From contig CM056874.1 of the NCBI GenBank assembly GCA_029876055.1, positions 3,100,001 to 3,164,000 on the forward strand: a stretch of DNA of 64,000 bases, read 5' to 3'. This DNA comes from Madurella fahalii (lineage: Eukaryota; Ascomycota; Sordariomycetes; Sordariales). The translations under genes were made by a program, and so were the position numbers. The notes under the pieces are model-generated. The model was not told the origin of the DNA and searched no databases. It saw only the letters and a list, made by a program, of their open reading frames with translations. Position 1 is the first letter of the stretch. Each line of letters begins with the position of its first letter. Of this stretch, positions 21,001-34,236 are shown piece by piece.

Positions 21001-24000
21001 TGGGGACGCGGGTCGGCGCGTGGCCTATTGATTTGCCGCTCGCTCGGTCGCTCCCTAGCGGTTCGGCTCTCAGCAGCAGATGGCGGTGCCGGAACGCGAT
21101 ATCCCGGGACGTTGGAGAACCTGGATGCCGGAGCGCAAAAAGGGTATCGTAGTCTGGTGGAATTCGAAGTCGCGAAATGTCAGCGTCTGCAATATCGCTT
21201 GGAGAATTTGACAAGAAAGGTGCTGCACCAGCACCAAGTAGCAATGTTGGAATTTCCAGCCACTTCATGCGATACCAGAAGCAGGACTAGGGTGGAACAC
21301 TGCCGAAATTGAATACGGGATCGCACTGGCAGTGACACGACACCCTTGTACAATTCCCGAGTATGCGCGGGAAGTCGCCCGCTGATTTGCCAGCCGGATG
21401 GGTAGTGACAGGGAAATGATGATTGAGCCGAACTCGAGCGCACGCACCTTCTTTGCGACTACGCGAACAGGGTTAAGGCAGAGTGGTAGACCGAGGAATA
21501 GATCGCGATTGCAAACGCGCCTGCAATCGCGTCGCGCAGTGACAGACACGGCTCTGCCGATGGACCGGGACGGCGCGCGGAAGATCGTTGACAAGCAGAC
21601 CGGTCAGTCCGACGTTTAGCTTAGTGACCTTGTCCGCGCAGTCGGGTCGGTCTTGACATGCGGCAAACGCTGTGACAGTTGCTGGAGGACGGGCCAGCGC
21701 GATATCGAGCACGGGCGCGACGCTAGAGGAGTGGCTTGTCTAGGCTTTTAGCACTTTGTATCGGAGCACGACGGCTGCCTAAATAAAGTTGACCGATTAG
21801 CAATCACTCTCAAGCATTCCACGCCAGCCGTCGAACAATCGCGCCGAGGATGCCGCAGCTGGCGGGAGGCGGGCCCATGGCTCACCTGTGCCTATCTGCG
21901 CAGACCACGTCGCTGACAATGGATGCCGATGGAGGCAGCAATCGACAAAAGACGCGATCTAGTCCAATTGACCAATGTATTGACAACGTCTTGACAAGGG
22001 GCTTGGATATCGACGGGGCGCTGAAGAGGTTGTTCTTCAACAAAGTTTGGATGATTGGGGCTTTGTGCTGGGATCCCGGGCAAGGAACAGGGATGAGTGC
22101 GGGATGAAGCGCGCCAGCCACTGGGTTACACGGCAGTTAGGAAATCAGCACATGGACCGTCTCAGGTTGAATGGCCACAGCCCCAAGGGGCACGAGAGAA
22201 GGAGCAGTCGAGGAACGCCTGCAGCAGCAGAGAGTGTCCGATGTTTTGGGTAATTCTCTGCTTCTTTGCCAAAGAGAAAATAAGAAAAAAAAAATCCTTC
22301 AAATAGGGTACAGCGCTGCGCCCATGTTGGACGGCTCAGGGGATTTATCGAACGGGATATGCGCCAGTTCGCGCGGCAGAGACCCATGGCTTGCTCACGC
22401 GGAGACAGGGCAAAGGTACCGAGCCACTTGAAGGGCGGGGACACGGAAACCTTCACACCCATTCGAGACCCCAGGCTCCGGGAATGAGTCTTCGTCGGTA
22501 ACATGGGTGGGCTGGTGCGGTATAAAGTAGAAAAATGTTTCGGTACCTACAAACAAGCCTTTATATTGATATTCTGAGTTTCTGTCTTTGACTAGGTGAG
22601 CAAAAGGGCGGCCACACGAGAGGCATCGACTAACATTGATGCCGGATAGGACGCGCAAAACCAGCCTCGAGTCAGCGTTCGATGGCGTGTAAATCGTACG
22701 GATTTTTACGGATTAGACAATGCAGATCGGTAGGCGAATGATGCGATTTGTGGCGCGCGACAGGCAGTTGTTTGCTCCCCAAAGCACGCAGGTCTGTATG
22801 TGGAAGAAGACGCAGAGTCTCTTGGAATTTTCCCTGGAGCTATCGGCGAGTCGATGGACTGACTTTTATTTTTCCTCCTGGTGCGACGTGGTCGTGCAGG
22901 GGTTTGTGTGGGTCGGCTCAAAGACACGCTTCTGCACGCGGACACGTGAAATGGCAATATCGACTATCGAGGGTCCGCTGCGGGAAACAGGGGCATCAAG
23001 CAGGGGCGCGCCAGCAGCTTGGGATCTAGGCGGTCGGCAGACGTTGCGCAAGCTACAAGAGATTCTATCGCGCAGCCTAAGAGCGCCGGCCATGAGACAC
23101 GAAACGGCTACGAACAAACCTTATAGGCGAGACGCGAGAAACAATAGCTACCGACCCAGTTAACTGACTCGCTCGGCGCTTAGGGCCTAAGCCAGCTGCG
23201 TGCTGCGGGCCCAGTATGAAGGCGGCAGTCAGTGATCGGAAAGCCTGCAAAATCCACAGCAGCGGCACTTGGATATTCCCGCTCTTTGCGGTATGCTCCT
23301 GTTGCAAAGACGGCGGACAGGGCGGTTCACCTCGAGAGTAGTTTGTTCATTCCTCTAGGATCGTGAAATCACTGTGTCAGAATGGCTCGATTGACGGCCT
23401 ATATCGCGCAGGACGAGGAGGATACTAGGCAGTACCGGTAACTCTGTAAAACGCGCCGCCAAAGTGAATCAAGTAACAGTTGCCTTAACCTGGTAGAGAT
23501 GCACACAGTGAAATTGTATACATTATAAGTCCAGTTTTGGCGGGCAAACAACCCATATGAACAATGATCTCTTTGATGTTGGCTTCATAGGACGCCTGGG
23601 ATGTGGGCAAGTTGACAAGGATGATGGAGGTTTGGTCGGCCGTTGCAGATTGACGGGTGGGGGGCTCGGAGGGCAAAGTTTGGGACGGAGCACACACCCC
23701 TTGCCTGGCATGGGGAGATTCAACGCTCTCTTGGAGGGTGAGACGTACATCCAGTACCTGACGGCGGGGGGTACGATCCGCAGTAAATCTGCAGTAGTGT
23801 ACTTTGTGAGAAGCGGCTAGGTGGCTGGTGCATCCCCTGCTAGCGCACGCAGCTCGGGCGCATTACCTGCCTGCCTCGATCACCGAAAATTCGGGCGTTC
23901 GCTAGCAGTAGATTTGCTCAGGCCCGTTCATTACTTGCTTTGATTGTCCCGAGAATGATAAACCCTTGCTGATCAAAACTGGGTGGTTCAAGCGAGCTGG

Positions 24001-27000
24001 GAACACGTATTCCATGGTCTCATCATGTTTCGATCCTGTTTGGTCTCGCCTTGATCCTCCAAGTGGCCAAGGTTATTGGAGCCCATCAGACCCTGATCTT
24101 CTCTAGCTTGTGGGTTTCCCCTCCCCGGGGACGGGATCCGGACGATAGTATACGTAGTGTCTCCTGTAGTTCCAGCGCCAATCCTGACGAGCCATCCGCC
24201 ACCTCATGTCACCCGCGCTCTTTTTTGCACGGGTGCCAAAGGCCGGAAAGCTATTCGCCATTTCTCACGCCTACCGCCTACCGCCTTCTTGGGTTTGGTC
24301 TGATTATGCTGGCCTATCGAGGGCTGTCCTGTTGTGCATTCCCTGACCTAGCATTTGTCGACAGAGGTAGCGCCAATGTTCCTTGCCTACCACTCTGTCG
24401 GTTCCGTGCTAAATTTCCGCTTCACCACCCCCTGCCCGGTCAAGTGCAGAACACCCATCACGGCACAGTACAGGGGCCGGGGAGATGGGTGGGATGATGA
24501 ATACAGGGGGCGCACAATTCGCGGCAACCGCAGGCAAATGCAACCTGGAAGGCGGTTAGGGCGCATGCCAAAGCGGGATGATGATAATGATGATGTGGCT
24601 CTTCAGGAAAAGAAACTGAGATGCAGAGTAGGTGGGGGGTTGGCGGATTGTTTCCGCGGTGTGCAACCTGGAAGTAGCTCGGTCTGGCCACCGTCGTGTG
24701 AACTATAGCGGCCACAGAGTTTCAGTTCGTGTTCCGAGTGTGAGAGCTCAAAAACAGAACCTCCAGTTTGTGCATAAGATCGCCAGGTGGTGTGCTGCAC
24801 CTCGTCACCGCACAGTCTCCGCTTATTGGGGAACCAACCCGGATGCAGTTGATTCGTCGGCGAGGCTTGGGGAGATATTTCCATTCCTGGGGGAGCGGTG
24901 CGCCAATTACGAATAACGAACAGGTGGCTAGTGCGTTCCGTGGAGCATAGAGAAAGCGAGAGACAGAGAGTGATGAGAGAAGGAAGAAAGACAGAGGGGG
25001 CGTCTTGCATCCAAGCTCGAAACGGCTTCTGACACAAAAGCCCCAATCAATCATCGATCCTTCAAACTCGCAGTTGTTGTGGTCGAGGCGAACAATAATT
25101 GAGTACCAATCATTGACGTGGTCGAAGCAAACGCATGCCACCACCGCCCAAAAGGCGGGGTCAGCGGCCTGTCCTAGCTAGAATCTTGTTGTTAGGTTCT
25201 TTTTTCACCGCCCTCACCACTGTTACGTGACGGCGACCTCGGCCCTCTCCTTCACCGCAAACACTGCAGCCACGGTTATGCACGGGCTATGCGTAGTTTG
25301 GCTCCCAAGGATCGCCGCTTTCCTCCTTTGGACCGGGCCGGACACGCAAACAGAACCGGCTCGTTTTCTTGAAGATCACAGCCCGGCCCCCCATCAGCGT
25401 TTCGCGTCAATAGGCGCCAAATTTCCGACAACGCAGGTTGGACTTTACCCACGGGGTGCCATCGGCCGCGGAGAGGGTGGTCGAATACGACGTCGACAGG
25501 CTGTTCCGCAGTTTTGGAAACACCGGCATCCAAAACGCGAAATGAGCGATCGGCTTTCTATTTCGGGGGGCCCGCCTTGCTTTCGCCCTTTGGTGAAAGG
25601 TGAAGCGTTTTGCTCGGCCTTGCGGCTGCTACCCCTGGGTCATGATCGTTGCTCCTCGTCCACCAAACCCGCCGGGTGCTCAAGCGCTCCGCCCAAGTCT
25701 CTTGAGAACAGCTAAGGTACGGCTCACATCCGGCCTGTGACTGATATTCGTTCTCCGCGGCCTCAGAACCATCACTCGGCGAAACCCGTAGTTACGACAT
25801 GCTCACAAAAACGTATCTTTCCAAGCGTGCCAAGCCATTCGCACCACCCCTGTCGGCCTGGCTCGAGACTCGGGGTTTTGCCGACACACCCTGGCCCGGG
25901 GCGGGCGAAGCTGGCCTCACCACAAACCCGTTGAAAGAAACCAGAGCAGCGGTACCCGGTCGTGAGATCTCAGAACCCCTCCCGACTCCCGAGAAGCTCT
26001 CCACCTTGGTATCCCCAGGAAATCTGATCTATCAAGTCGCACACAGGAAGCCGGGTGGCTTCAACCCCGGATAAATTGGAGGGTGCGGCACCCAGCCATC
26101 CTGGCACAAGAACACGTGTAGACATTCTGGAAAGCTTGGGGCAAAAGTCCAGCTACCAAAAAGCCGTAGTCGTATCCGCCCTCTCGTAAGTATACATGTA
26201 CTATTTGGAAAAAGGAAGCTGCTCAGTCACACTCTCTGACCAAGAGCGGCATCCGAGCTTCGCCGGCGAAAATTGGACAATAAGCACCCAGAGATTCACA
26301 CTCGCAGCCATTGTTTGGCCATGGATCCTCCACCCGCTGTCCAATGAGCTTTCCTCCGCCATGTCCGACCCTTGCCCGGCCCACAAGAGCTGTGTCTGTC
26401 AATCGGAAGCCGGCCAGCTTCACGCGCTAATGCTCGCATATTCCAGGGGTGTGACGCGAAGCTTCCTCCCTCCTCCTCCTCCTCCACCCCCGGGACTCTC
26501 GTCACACCGGGTTGAATATCGACCCGCGATCTCTGATGGGCCATGGGCCGTGCCAAATTTCTCCAATTATCCTGGCAAATTTGCAAGGGACAGCGGAGCT
26601 TTGGACGCGTGACGAGCCGCTGAGGCTGGCTTGGGTCCCGGACCTTGTTCCGCTCAACATCAAACTTCGTGGATGCCAATGCGCCAGGCTAAAGCTCTGC
26701 CGGTGCGACCTGTCTGGACTGAGGCCGACATTCCGCAACGTTGATGGCCTCGAGCTGCTCTGCATCTCTGACGGGCGGCAGCTGGCTGGGTACAGTACAG
26801 AACGCCAGCCAATGGCATTTGCAGCAGCCCAACAGCTGACGCTGCAGCGTGCCTTGCACAAATCGGGGAGCTCGTTGTTTGTCTAGTTCCTCAAATGGGA
26901 TAGTCGTTAGGCCAGAGCACCCCTGCGGGAGGCGGTCGGCGCAAAAGACCTAGGCCATCAATGGCTGGGCTCAGTTCCGTTGCATGGATCCTTTCCGCCG

Positions 27001-30000
27001 GATGGATCCCCGGGTGTACACACTGATCTGTGTTGTCGAGAAACGTCCTGCCGTGATTCATCAAGACGTTTCGTGTCGGTTTTTACTCGTTGCAATGGGC
27101 AGAGGATAATGCAAGAAGCTGGAGAAGAATTCCTAATATGGTGTGTACCCCGATATGCTAACGTCGCATGAATATATTGCAGCAAAAAAAGAAAAAACCC
27201 GCGAAGAAGGCCACAAGCTTCCGCCTCATTTCAACCCGGTGGGCCTCCGGGTCCTCCACAGAGCCGACAGCACGCACCACTTTGTCAGTGCACACTCTCC
27301 GGGTCATCAATTTGCGGGAGCATGACGCCTGGCGTTAACAGGCCGAATCCGCTCCGCCACAGTCACTCCTCCTACTGATTCCCCAGAGCCGACGATTACG
27401 GGCGCGCGCAAGAGAGCTTTGCGGGTTCCGGATAAATCAGTACGTAGTAGTAGTAGAAGTAGTGTATCATTAACGTCGGTCCCGTCGTAGAGGGGAGTGA
27501 GAGTTGCATCCCCCTGCCAAGGATGGGGTTCGCAGAAGATCACCGGGCGCGAGCGCGGTTTGACAATCTTTGACTCTTCAGAAGAACAACACCCCATGCC
27601 ATTTCATTCCAAGACTGGGACGCCTTTGCTGCAGATGTCGCAAGTGGTGCGCATACAGCGCGTTCCAGCAGCGACCTCATGGATTCCCCAGTCCCTGCCA
27701 TCCAGCCTTACGGATAGACCAGGGCGCGTCCGGGCCTGGTCGCTGTCGGCTTGCTTCTTCAGGGGAATTGTGTGTTGCACAACTCCACTCCCCCTGCGCC
27801 CCCGTTCTATCCCAGTCACCGCCAGGGGTCCCTGCAACCTTTTGCCGAGAGGGGGATAGACCAGGGTGGTCGATGCGACGATGCTCAAGGGGCGCTTACC
27901 AAACAAGAGACAACCATCATTTCTTGCCGCCAAGACGTCGCCTATCAACGACAACAACGTTCAACCATGTTGAGAACGTCGTCTCTCCAGAGCCGCACAG
28001 CAAACCTTGTGCCTCACATGGCAGTTCCTGTCCTCTGCTCCAGTACGTATGCAGACGTTTTTGCAACGTTGAGCTCGAATTTCACTTAAACTCGCAGCCC
28101 TGTCCCGCTGGCGGGCCGTCTGGTGAAGTGCGGCCGAGACGCGTTACGAGATCCCGACCAGACCATGTTTTGCTTCGTCGGAGAGATCGTCAACTTTCCG
28201 TTTTCTTTTCTAGTCACACTGCCAGTCTACTGTACCCCACGCAGTCCCACGCGCCCAAACGAGTGCTGCCCTCTGCACAGCCATCAAGACTTCGTCGTCA
28301 TCGTGACGGCACTGCCGGGAAAGCAGGGGAAACGGTGTGGCGGATCGAGGCCCTTCCCGCTCACACCTGAGCATCTATGTAGAGGACTCAGTGATCCCCG
28401 TCGAGAAATGGGATGACGGAGCGATCTCGACACCATGCGGCTCCATAGACACTACTCAAACTTTGAGTTATGAGGGCGATGCGAAACTCTCAGCAATATT
28501 GAGTTCATGACATAGCATTATGCGTAGGAGCAGACTCCCGAGCTCAACAAAGGCGTATCCTGTCCACAACGTCATTAATCCGCGGGACGCGTTGACGGTC
28601 AAGCCCGAAGGGAAGGGCTACGTATCTGAAGCCATTGCCGAATCCAAGGCTCTACCGTCTCCGAACCGTGCAGACTCCCACTGGCCCGTTCACAAGACAT
28701 TGTCATGAGTCCTTCACGTCACCGCGTATAACAGATCAAAGTTCGCGCCGAATCAGCAAATATCTAAGTATGCTTGCACAGTTTAGCGGTTCGAATAGCT
28801 AATTCTCAACACGCCTTCAGAGCTTCGCACCGTTTCTTCTTGTATCCCCCGCGTGATCATGATGACGGGCCATGGGTTCAGCCAGCCACGTCGATGGTGT
28901 CTCACTCACTCGCTTCCACTCGACCCTACCTCCCACAGTAGACTAGAGCAAAGCCTGGCTGGCCCTTTAAGAGTAATTACGATAGGATGATGAGAGCAAA
29001 CTGCTGCCAAACGCACCGTGAGAGGTTTGCACATCGAACTGTATCGTATATACACGTATGATTGTAAAAAAAAAAACAAACCCCCGCGCCGGCAAGCTCG
29101 GTTTGCCGGCAGCTGACTGGTCATGCGGCGGTGAATTGCTCCTTTCTTACCCTTCGGTACGGTAACTACTGATCGCTTCTCGATGTTCTATTTATTCCCC
29201 TCTCTATTTTTTTGGGTTCCGCCCCCCCTCCCCCTCCCCTCTTTTACTCGTTTCTTCCCCGCCCTATCCGTCAATAACTAGCACGAAGTGTTGGGGGGAA
29301 AACGGTGCTCGAGACGGACCGGAGTCTCCCGCTGTGGTCCGGCGGACGGGAAGGGGCTGGATGCGAGTTCAAATGGCGCATCATAACGCTCATTTGGGCT
29401 TTTGCTAAGCATGCTGTGCCGCCCGGCTGGGTTCCGGAGAGGCCGACACGAGAGATTAATTACCGTGTACAATACATTATTTGTGTACATTTTACGGGAA
29501 GAAAGGGATAGCGTTATGGGACTGGTCATGTTCCATCGGGAAAGTGGGAGCGTGTCAAGCAGACCGGTTCGGCCAAATCGTCCTGAAAATGAGGCGCAAA
29601 GGCCTCCCCCCGGTGCTCCAATGCTTGCATGGGCTGTTGAGGATCCTACAATGCCACCGTCGCTTGGTTGGCCAGGGGTTTAGACCAGGGATGCACGCCG
29701 CTCTTTGCCGCATGTGGACGGGGCTGTGAGATGCTTGTTTTCTCGCTTGACAGCTCTCCTGTTCACCTCGGTGACCTAGGGCCAAGCGTGGTTGAGCCAG
29801 GATCGGGACTGGGGGCGTGATGTCCCTCTCCCGAATCGACTTCGTTGACAGACACGGACCGGGGGCCATACTCACGATGGTTGTTGAAAGGATGTGTGAT
29901 TATTTGCCTGCGCTCGAAATGTCTCGGATGCCGGATTGCTAATACGAATACACTTCACTGTAGGAGCGCGTTTGTTGTACACCGGTAACTTAGTAATCGT

Positions 30001-31594
30001 TGTAAGAGATGAATCCAGCCGGCATCCCCGAGTCCGTGGCCTCTAAGTCTCTCCGGCCCATGAATAAGCTGTTTTCCTGTTCATCTTAATTAGACATGAC
30101 CATAATAGCACATGTTCTGGCTGTGCTTTGAGCCATTGTTCGCCACGGGCATCTCCGAGGCAAAGTTGCTCCACGTCAGCGTGGCTCTGGGAGGTGGTTG
30201 TGCTGCCCATTACTATATGCTTCTCTAAGTATCACCGAGGAGGAAGGCCCGAATTTTCTGTGTGACATTTGAACAATATCACTTGCTGGAGAAAAGGCGT
30301 GTAATTTCCTATTCGTCCTAACATTGCTCTGCTCCCATCAAGCCCGAGAACTTTGCAGGGCGGCACTTCCATACCAACAATGCCTAGGTCAACTTTGGAG
30401 ATCGTCGGCACGCGTGTGCATGTGAGCTGGACTCTGGCAGAGGACCCTTTCCTCCAGGATTCAGGCAACGATTTCGACAAGTGGGACGCTCATATCTCGG
30501 AGACTTTCTACACAGAGCCGGTGGCGACATTGTCTCCGTAGTTGAGCACCGCATGACCTCAGCCTTTCCCCCCTCGCGCTAAGATCATAAGCAGTCAGCA
30601 TCTAGACCAAGGGGCCAGAGTGACTACTTCTGGTTCCATTGGCCGAATATGGGAGCCGATGGCTGGCCGTGGTTCAAGGAGCGGGTGGTCAAAGCCCCAG
30701 GCTCGACAAGGGCGAGCGGGTGTAGGAGGCGCCAGACACTGCTTCCTCAAGAACGGGGAGTGAAAAGCTGTTCCTAAGCCCCAGAAGAGAACTCTCTTAA
30801 GACTCGCTTAAAGGGTATATCTTCACAGTATTGCGTGCCTAGAGTGCTTAAAGAAACCTAAGCATCTTCTACCTACTTCAGGAGGTTTGCAAGGAATGGA
30901 ATATTCATTCGAGACACCAATGATGGCCTATCATACTCTTAGCGGCATGACCAGTTTGTACATCTAGATGCATCGGGATACAGCCCATGAATCTGAGCAC
31001 CTCGTCCGACTAGCTGCCACCCTCATCAACTTCGCAGCGGGCTAAGACTTGCACTTCGGGAGTGATGTTGCCCGGCCGGCGCCGGAGGACGCAACGGAGC
31101 CAGATCGGCAAGCAGTGGACATCCAAGCCAATACATTACAACATCCATCCCGAATATAACATTGCACACGCTGCGTCTCGCTCTCAGAGCGAGGCGCTAA
31201 CGATCCGCCTTAGAGAAGGGCATTGCTAGACCAGCAAATTCTTACACGCGTGTCGAAGGATGTTCTGCAGAGATTGACCGGTGTTAGCAGCACCGTTGCG
31301 TATCGAAGTATGGTATTCCCCTTGAGCCTCTCTTGGGTTGAAGAATATACTTCCTTGACGCCATGAACTAGCCTAGGAGACCTCACTATCACTCCAACTC
31401 CTAATCCGAAAGAGCCCAAAAGAAAATAAAGATCATCTTTTTACATGTCACTAAATCCTGAAACATCGTCAATACCTGTAGTCCCACAACACGTTTTTAC
31501 AAACGCAAGTCCGAACACCGATCGCAAATGGAAACCAAAGACATCTAGTCATCATCATCACTCATGCCCGCCGCTCCCCCCCCCCCCCCCCCTC
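18048..31594. other. 13.5-kb interval with no convincing gene
   Basis: Many short open frames occur on both strands, none with a recognisable domain, intron set or start context I trust. Coding-like patches without family match are noted at about 28100-28510 and 30640-30780. The first 1-3 kb upstream of 18047 may be a long leader or promoter. The last few hundred bases before 31594 are probably the 3' region of the charged protein gene. No transposon ends or tRNA genes were seen. Confidence 0.4.
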
Positions 31595-34236
31595 TTAGTC
31601 CCTATGCGAGCGGTGATGACCGTGGCCATGATACTCAGCCGGCCGGGACGACCTCGATTCATAAGCATCATCGTGGCCATCCTCAACGTCTGAATCATGC
31701 TTATGCCGGCGATGCCGATCCCTATCTTTTTCCCTCTCCTTATCATCCCTCTCCCGGCGGTGCTGGCGGTGTCGTTTCTTCTTCTCGTCATCATCACCAC
31801 CACCACCGCCATCGCGGTCGCCATCATCCTTCTCACCATCGTGCGTGTCACGCTCATACTCTTTTCGCCGGCGTTCTGTACATGTGCATGGCGCGTTAGC
31901 AACCTCTCCTTCCTCGTCGCCTGCGGTGGTAAGGCACGAACTGCCCGCAGCTACGACAACAATAGCAACAAGAATATCTAGAAGTACAACTTACCCCTCA
32001 GTTTCGCCGTCGCAGCAGCATAAGCCTGAATCTCTTCCTTACTCAGCACCCTCAGGACAATGACAAAATCATCCCTGACCTCAAAGCGCTCCTTCCCAAT
32101 CTTGAGCGCCTCCGGGTTAACCATCTTGCGGCTGATCTTGGTCCACCTCGCGCCGGGAGGCACATTCACCTTGGTCTTGTCATCCTTGTGGGGCGCGACG
32201 CCCTCGCGGACCGGGTTTGGCTCCTCGGGGAACTGCGCCTTTGGCTGCTTGAGGATGCCCTTGAGAGGCTTCTTCTCGGCCGTCTCGTTCGGCGGCGGCA
32301 CGACCCGAACTTGCCTGTCATCCTTGGTGACGAGTGCCGAAGAGTTGGCGTCATCGTCTTCGCGTGCCGGAGACGGCCTGCGCTCTGGAGAGGGATCTCT
32401 AGGCGGGGATGTGTCCTTCTTGGTAGCCTTATCCTTCTCTTCGCTAGCGGCCAACTGAGCCTTCAACGCAGCCAGGCCGGCCGTGTCGTTAGGGTTAAAG
32501 GAGGACGCTCGTGGTCGACGACGAGTTCTCGTCTTCCCTTCATCTGCAGATGAGGAATGGTCTCGGGGCGGCGACGCCGAGTCATTGCCGTTTTTCTCAG
32601 CGCTGGAGCTGGGATCAGCCCCTTTCCCCTTCCGTGGCTTGTCGCTCGGGTGCTCGACAATCTCATAATCCTCGTCGCCTAGCATATGCTCCTTCCGGCT
32701 CGTTCTGGATCGAGAGTCGGCTTCGTCAAGCCTGTGGCGGCCGCCATCTTCACCTTCGCGTTTTGTCAATGGCGGGGAGCCCTCCTTGTCCTTGTCGGTG
32801 CGCTTCATGGCAGACTTGAGTCCAGCGGTAGCAGCAACCAAGCCTAGCCCAGCAGTGACCTTGTCGCGAATCTTATCTTTCCTATTATCGGCCTCGTCGT
32901 CGGGAGGTGGCTTGTGGTCCCTCCGTTCAAGCGCGACATCATCGTCCACCGCGTACTCGTGATCACGGCGGTGTCTGCGCTCCCGGTCGTCATATTCGTG
33001 TCTGATGATCTCCAAGTCTTCGTCCGACAGAGTCCTCGGCTCGCGATCGGCATAATCTTTCCGATCATCCCAGTATTCGCGACGTTCGTCCCGGTAGGGC
33101 CTCTCGTGGGGGTGGCGATGTTCATCAGTGTCCATCGAGTTGACGCGGATGCCAAACCCACGTGCGACAACGCTGTCGTCTTGGAAGTAGTCGTAGTCGC
33201 GGCCGCGGTAGTCCCGAGGGGGAAGCTCATCATCCCGGTAGTAATCGCCGGGATGGCCAGACCGTACCGGATCGTCCTGGATGAGCGAGATGGGGCGCGG
33301 GTGGGAGGCTGCTCGGTGATCGCCCGTAGGGCTTCCGGGGCCTTCGGGCAGGCCGGATCGCCGTGCGTCAGGGGCCAGGGGCACAGCCGGCGGGAGAGGC
33401 ATAGGAAGGCCAGCGCCATCGTAAATCCCACCAGTGGCGGCCCGGTTTATCTTGTCAAGACCCCACGTCGTCGGTGGCGGGCCCCGTGGCCTTCTTTCTC
33501 TCTGCTCGTACGGCCGAGCTAGATCTGTGCTGATGCTGACGGTCGGCCGGTAGTATCGATCAAGGCTTTCCCGACGCCTGCGAGGCCGGTCGTGGTCGAG
33601 GTCATATCTGGCCAGGTCGCTCGGCTTCGTGTACTCGTACCCGTCATCTTCAAAGTCTAGCGTGTTGCTGCGGTGGGCAATCCCCGGATAGAGGGGTCCT
33701 TGGCGTGAGGAGCGATACGAATCGCCGCCTCGGGTGGTCCTCTCCTTCAGGCGGCGGTATTCCTCCTCGTCCATGGTCGGGCTAAAGGCACCGTGGCCGG
33801 GAGGTCGGCCCCGGGGAATGGAGGAAGCGGGCAGGGTGTAGTACTCGTCGCTCGACCGGTACGGGTCACGCGATGGGCTCCCAGACCTAGGGCCTGAAGG
33901 TGCGTGCTTCGTGGTGACGATGATGGGTCGCTTGGAGGTCGGCTCAATGACGCGGTGCTGACGAGCGCCGTCGGTCACACTCGTGCTTCTCGAAAGCGGC
34001 TCTTTTCTCACGGCGTAGGTGGTTGCGCTAACAGGGACCGCGCTCGTGCGGTACTCGTCAGCCGGCCGTGAGACTAGGTCCTCGTGGTGGGATGCCGACA
34101 TGGCATGGATGTCCCCGACGTAGAGAGGATCATAGCCGCCGCCGGTGACGGGCATCGAAGCCCGCGCGGGATTGTAGAGAGGAGGCGATCGCCTTCTCGG
34201 CGCGCCCGAGTATCTGTACTGCGCAGGGTCGGCCAT
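31595..34236 (-). CDS. Charged low-complexity fungal protein (DUF8035-type C-terminus)
   Basis: Two exons (31995-34236 and 31595-31875, donor GTAAGT) encode 840 residues. Residues 1-640 are disordered in style: Arg/Asp/Tyr/Pro-rich with RSxD, YRDD and DDRERRHRRDHEY segments. A short Ala/Gly-rich hydrophobic stretch (KVTAGLGLVAATAGLKSAM) lies mid-protein. The C-terminal conserved block reads KPLKGILKQPKAQFPEEPNP, PPGARWTKISRKMVNPEAL, IGKERFEVRDDFVIVLRVL and SKEEIQAYAAATAKLRERRR. I believe this is the domain curated as DUF8035. A very charged tail (Arg/Lys/Asp/Glu/His) ends in HHRSHRD. The start at 34236 (MADPAQYRYSG) was preferred over an upstream in-frame ATG at 34359 whose Arg-rich leader looks untranslated. 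Function unknown. Confidence 0.85.
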
